DNA of 64,000 nucleotides. It comes from Streptococcus sanguinis (GTDB lineage: Bacteria > Bacillota > Bacilli > Lactobacillales > Streptococcaceae). Below the pieces are notes generated by a model. That model did no database searches, was not told where the DNA came from, and saw nothing but the letters and a program-made list of their open reading frames with translations. How positions within the stretch are numbered: position 1 is the stretch's first letter; each line of letters begins with the position of its first letter. The stretch covers positions 62,001 through 126,000 of the forward strand of contig NZ_JAKUVC010000010.1 in NCBI RefSeq assembly GCF_026781265.1, read 5' to 3'. This document shows positions 62,821-64,000 of this stretch, one piece after another. The position numbers were made by a program, and so were the translations under genes.

Positions 62821-63585
62821 TTACTTATCCTTAATGACGGAGTCAATAATGTCTTTGGTTTGTTTCATTTGATAGGTAGACATTACCCCAACGATTTGAT
62901 TGTTCTGGGTAGAGAAACTAAACTGTTCGTCATTGGAATTTTTATAGACAAAGGTTGTATCGCGTTCTGAACGCATAATCATTTCCGGACGACCAAGCTT
63001 GTCGAAAGCTGTCTTGGGAGTGTCGGATGTGGTGATGCTAGAATAGCTGCTTTTGGCCGGCTGAGCGTCTTTTAGACTAAAACTCAAATTCGTCAGGACA
63101 TTATTGGTAAAGTAGCACATAATGTCTCCGTTGTCTGTGTGCCAGATGTTGACAGAGTTGCCAGGGTCATTCTCATCAGTGCTGAATGTAGGTTGGCCTA
63201 GAGCTACTGTTACTTCATCGTAAGACGTTTTAGGTTTGTCACCATTGATATCCTCTCCGTTTACCTGAATGACAAAGCCAGTGGAAATATGAAAATTTCT
63301 TATTTTCTCTAATTCAGGAATAGAAGCTGCATCTGGTATGTATTGTAGTGCAGAAGCATCATCTGGATCAAAGGTAGCACGTTTCTGAAATACCTCATCA
63401 CTAATTTCATAGGTGCTAGAGCTACTGTTAGATGATTTGCTGGATGTTTCCTTAGAGGATGAACTTTTCGGAGCTTTGAGGGAGCTAGGTGTCTTTTTTC
63501 TTTGCTGCGTCTGCTTGGCAGGCATGCAGGCTGAGAGAGCTAGCAGAGAGAGAAGGCTGAGGGCATAGAAGCTGACTTTTTTCAT
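62821..63585 (-). CDS. Lipoprotein of unknown function
   Basis: 254 residues from ATG 63585 (two codons after an alternative). Signal peptide MKKVSFYALSLLSLLALSAC with Cys20, a Ser/Lys-rich linker, then a domain from about residue 60 (DEVFQKRATFDPDDASALQY) with repeated SmpA-like units: SYDEVTVALGQPTFSTDEND and TAFDKLGRPEMIMRSERDTT. This 'LG-x-P' pattern resembles SmpA/BamE-like repeats, but the similarity is weak. Surface exposed; role unknown. Confidence 0.75.
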   Translation of the reverse strand: MKKVSFYALSLLSLLALSACMPAKQTQQRKKTPSSLKAPKSSSSKETSSKSSNSSSSTYEISDEVFQKRATFDPDDASALQYIPDAASIPELEKIRNFHISTGFVIQVNGEDINGDKPKTSYDEVTVALGQPTFSTDENDPGNSVNIWHTDNGDIMCYFTNNVLTNLSFSLKDAQPAKSSYSSITTSDTPKTAFDKLGRPEMIMRSERDTTFVYKNSNDEQFSFSTQNNQIVGVMSTYQMKQTKDIIDSVIKDK

Positions 63586-63679
63586 AATCAATCTTTTTTC
63601 CTTTCGCTGATGATGAATGATATTTTTATAATATTATATCAGCAAAATTTGCTAGAAACAGTAGGAAATGAAATTAAAA

Positions 63680-63697
63680 AAGCCCTTTGAGGGGCTT
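63680..63697 (-). terminator. Terminator downstream of tRNA-Cys
   Basis: AAGCCC (63680-63685) pairs with GGGCTT (63692-63697); on the minus strand it is followed by TTTTTTAAT. Confidence 0.8.
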
Positions 63698-63715
63698 CTA
63701 GAAATATATTTATGA

Positions 63716-63786
63716 AGGCGGTAGACGGATTTGAACCGACGATCAAGCTTTTGCAGAGCCGTGCCTTACCACTTGGCTATACCGCC
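63716..63786 (-). tRNA. tRNA-Cys (GCA)
   Basis: The minus strand from 63786 gives acceptor GGCGGTA pairing with TACCGCC, the TTCGAATCC T-arm, and anticodon loop CTGCAAA, i.e. anticodon GCA. T is the discriminator at 63716. 71 bases, CCA not encoded. Promoter on the minus strand at 63799-63827. Confidence 0.95.
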
Positions 63787-63798
63787 GCAACTCTTATT

Positions 63799-63827
63799 AT
63801 TCTATCGTAAATACTTGCTTTCGTCAA
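63799..63827 (-). promoter_or_regulatory. tRNA-Cys promoter
   Basis: Minus strand: TTGACG (63827-63822), 17 bases, TAGAAT (63804-63799); start expected near the tRNA 5' end. Confidence 0.7.
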
Positions 63828-63953
63828 GAGTCTTTCATAGTCAAAGCTGAAAATGTTAGATGCTACCATTCTGAACGCTTCAGAAAATACATGTTCTGCT
63901 GAGAGGTAGAATTCATTTTTAGTGGCAGATAGTGGCAGAAAATATGGCAAACG

Positions 63954-63982
63954 TCTTGTCAAAGAGCTGCGCTTTTGTTATA
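63954..63982 (+). promoter_or_regulatory. Promoter for a gene beyond the right edge
   Basis: TTGTCA (63954-63959), 17 bases, TATAAT (63977-63982) with TG extension. No coding start is visible before the window ends. Confidence 0.65.
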
Positions 63983-64000
63983 ATAGAGGGTGCCGTGTAA

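Overview
The window looks like a chromosomal segment of a Streptococcus of the sanguinis group, most likely Streptococcus sanguinis. Evidence is the low-GC Firmicute codon use, the streptococcal dlt operon with dltX, SepM, IlvD, PolA, Tgt and NusG, and above all a complete Gram-positive type IV pilus (T4P) locus of the kind known from S. sanguinis. The species call is recognition and inference, not a database result.

Layout. 1-1510 (+): end of a VTC-domain gene and a Cthe_2159-type lipoprotein. 1590-4593 (-): LD-carboxypeptidase, then padR, a DUF1700 gene broken by one nonsense codon, and a DUF4097 gene. 4801-9350 (+): dltXABCD for D-alanylation of teichoic acids. 9368-16987: mixed housekeeping and accessory genes (GNAT, HAD, DeoR, a small repeat lipoprotein, methylpurine DNA glycosylase, an S41-like protease, MFS, TetR, a CDF zinc exporter). 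16988-18107: 1.1 kb without a convincing gene but with two consensus promoters, a perfect 28-bp palindrome and a candidate small RNA.

18108-36714 (+): the T4P locus. It holds pilF, pilT and pilG (motors and platform), three major-pilin genes of which the first and third are nearly identical, the minor pilins pilA, pilB (vWA module) and pilC (lectin-like module), pilM, pilN and pilO with unusual extra domains, three genes of unknown function (three membrane segments plus acidic repeats; PRC-barrel-like; VanW-like), the prepilin peptidase pilD and a secreted glucosaminidase. Each pilin gene is flanked by an RNA hairpin. The products together would process, assemble, retract and display adhesive pili across a thick Gram-positive wall.

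36912-41513: two paralogous membrane proteins, sepM, a membrane-protein/Xre pair and a P-loop protein. 41574-43575: a decayed integrative element inserted at the 3' end of rpmG. It has 17-bp direct repeats, paired arm-type repeats at both ends, an integrase remnant, an Xre remnant and an apparently intact cadmium-resistance pair cadD-cadX. 43559-64000: mostly core genes (rpmG, rpmF, ilvD, a MIP18-type Fe-S factor, hisS, aspS, YitT, MATE, HAD, polA, a CoA-binding protein, tgt, nusG, tRNA-Cys), with several lipoproteins, a P-loop kinase gene ruined by an internal deletion, a perfect 32-bp palindrome in front of a small membrane protein, and two genes (methylpurine glycosylase and polA) whose promoters imply leaderless mRNAs.
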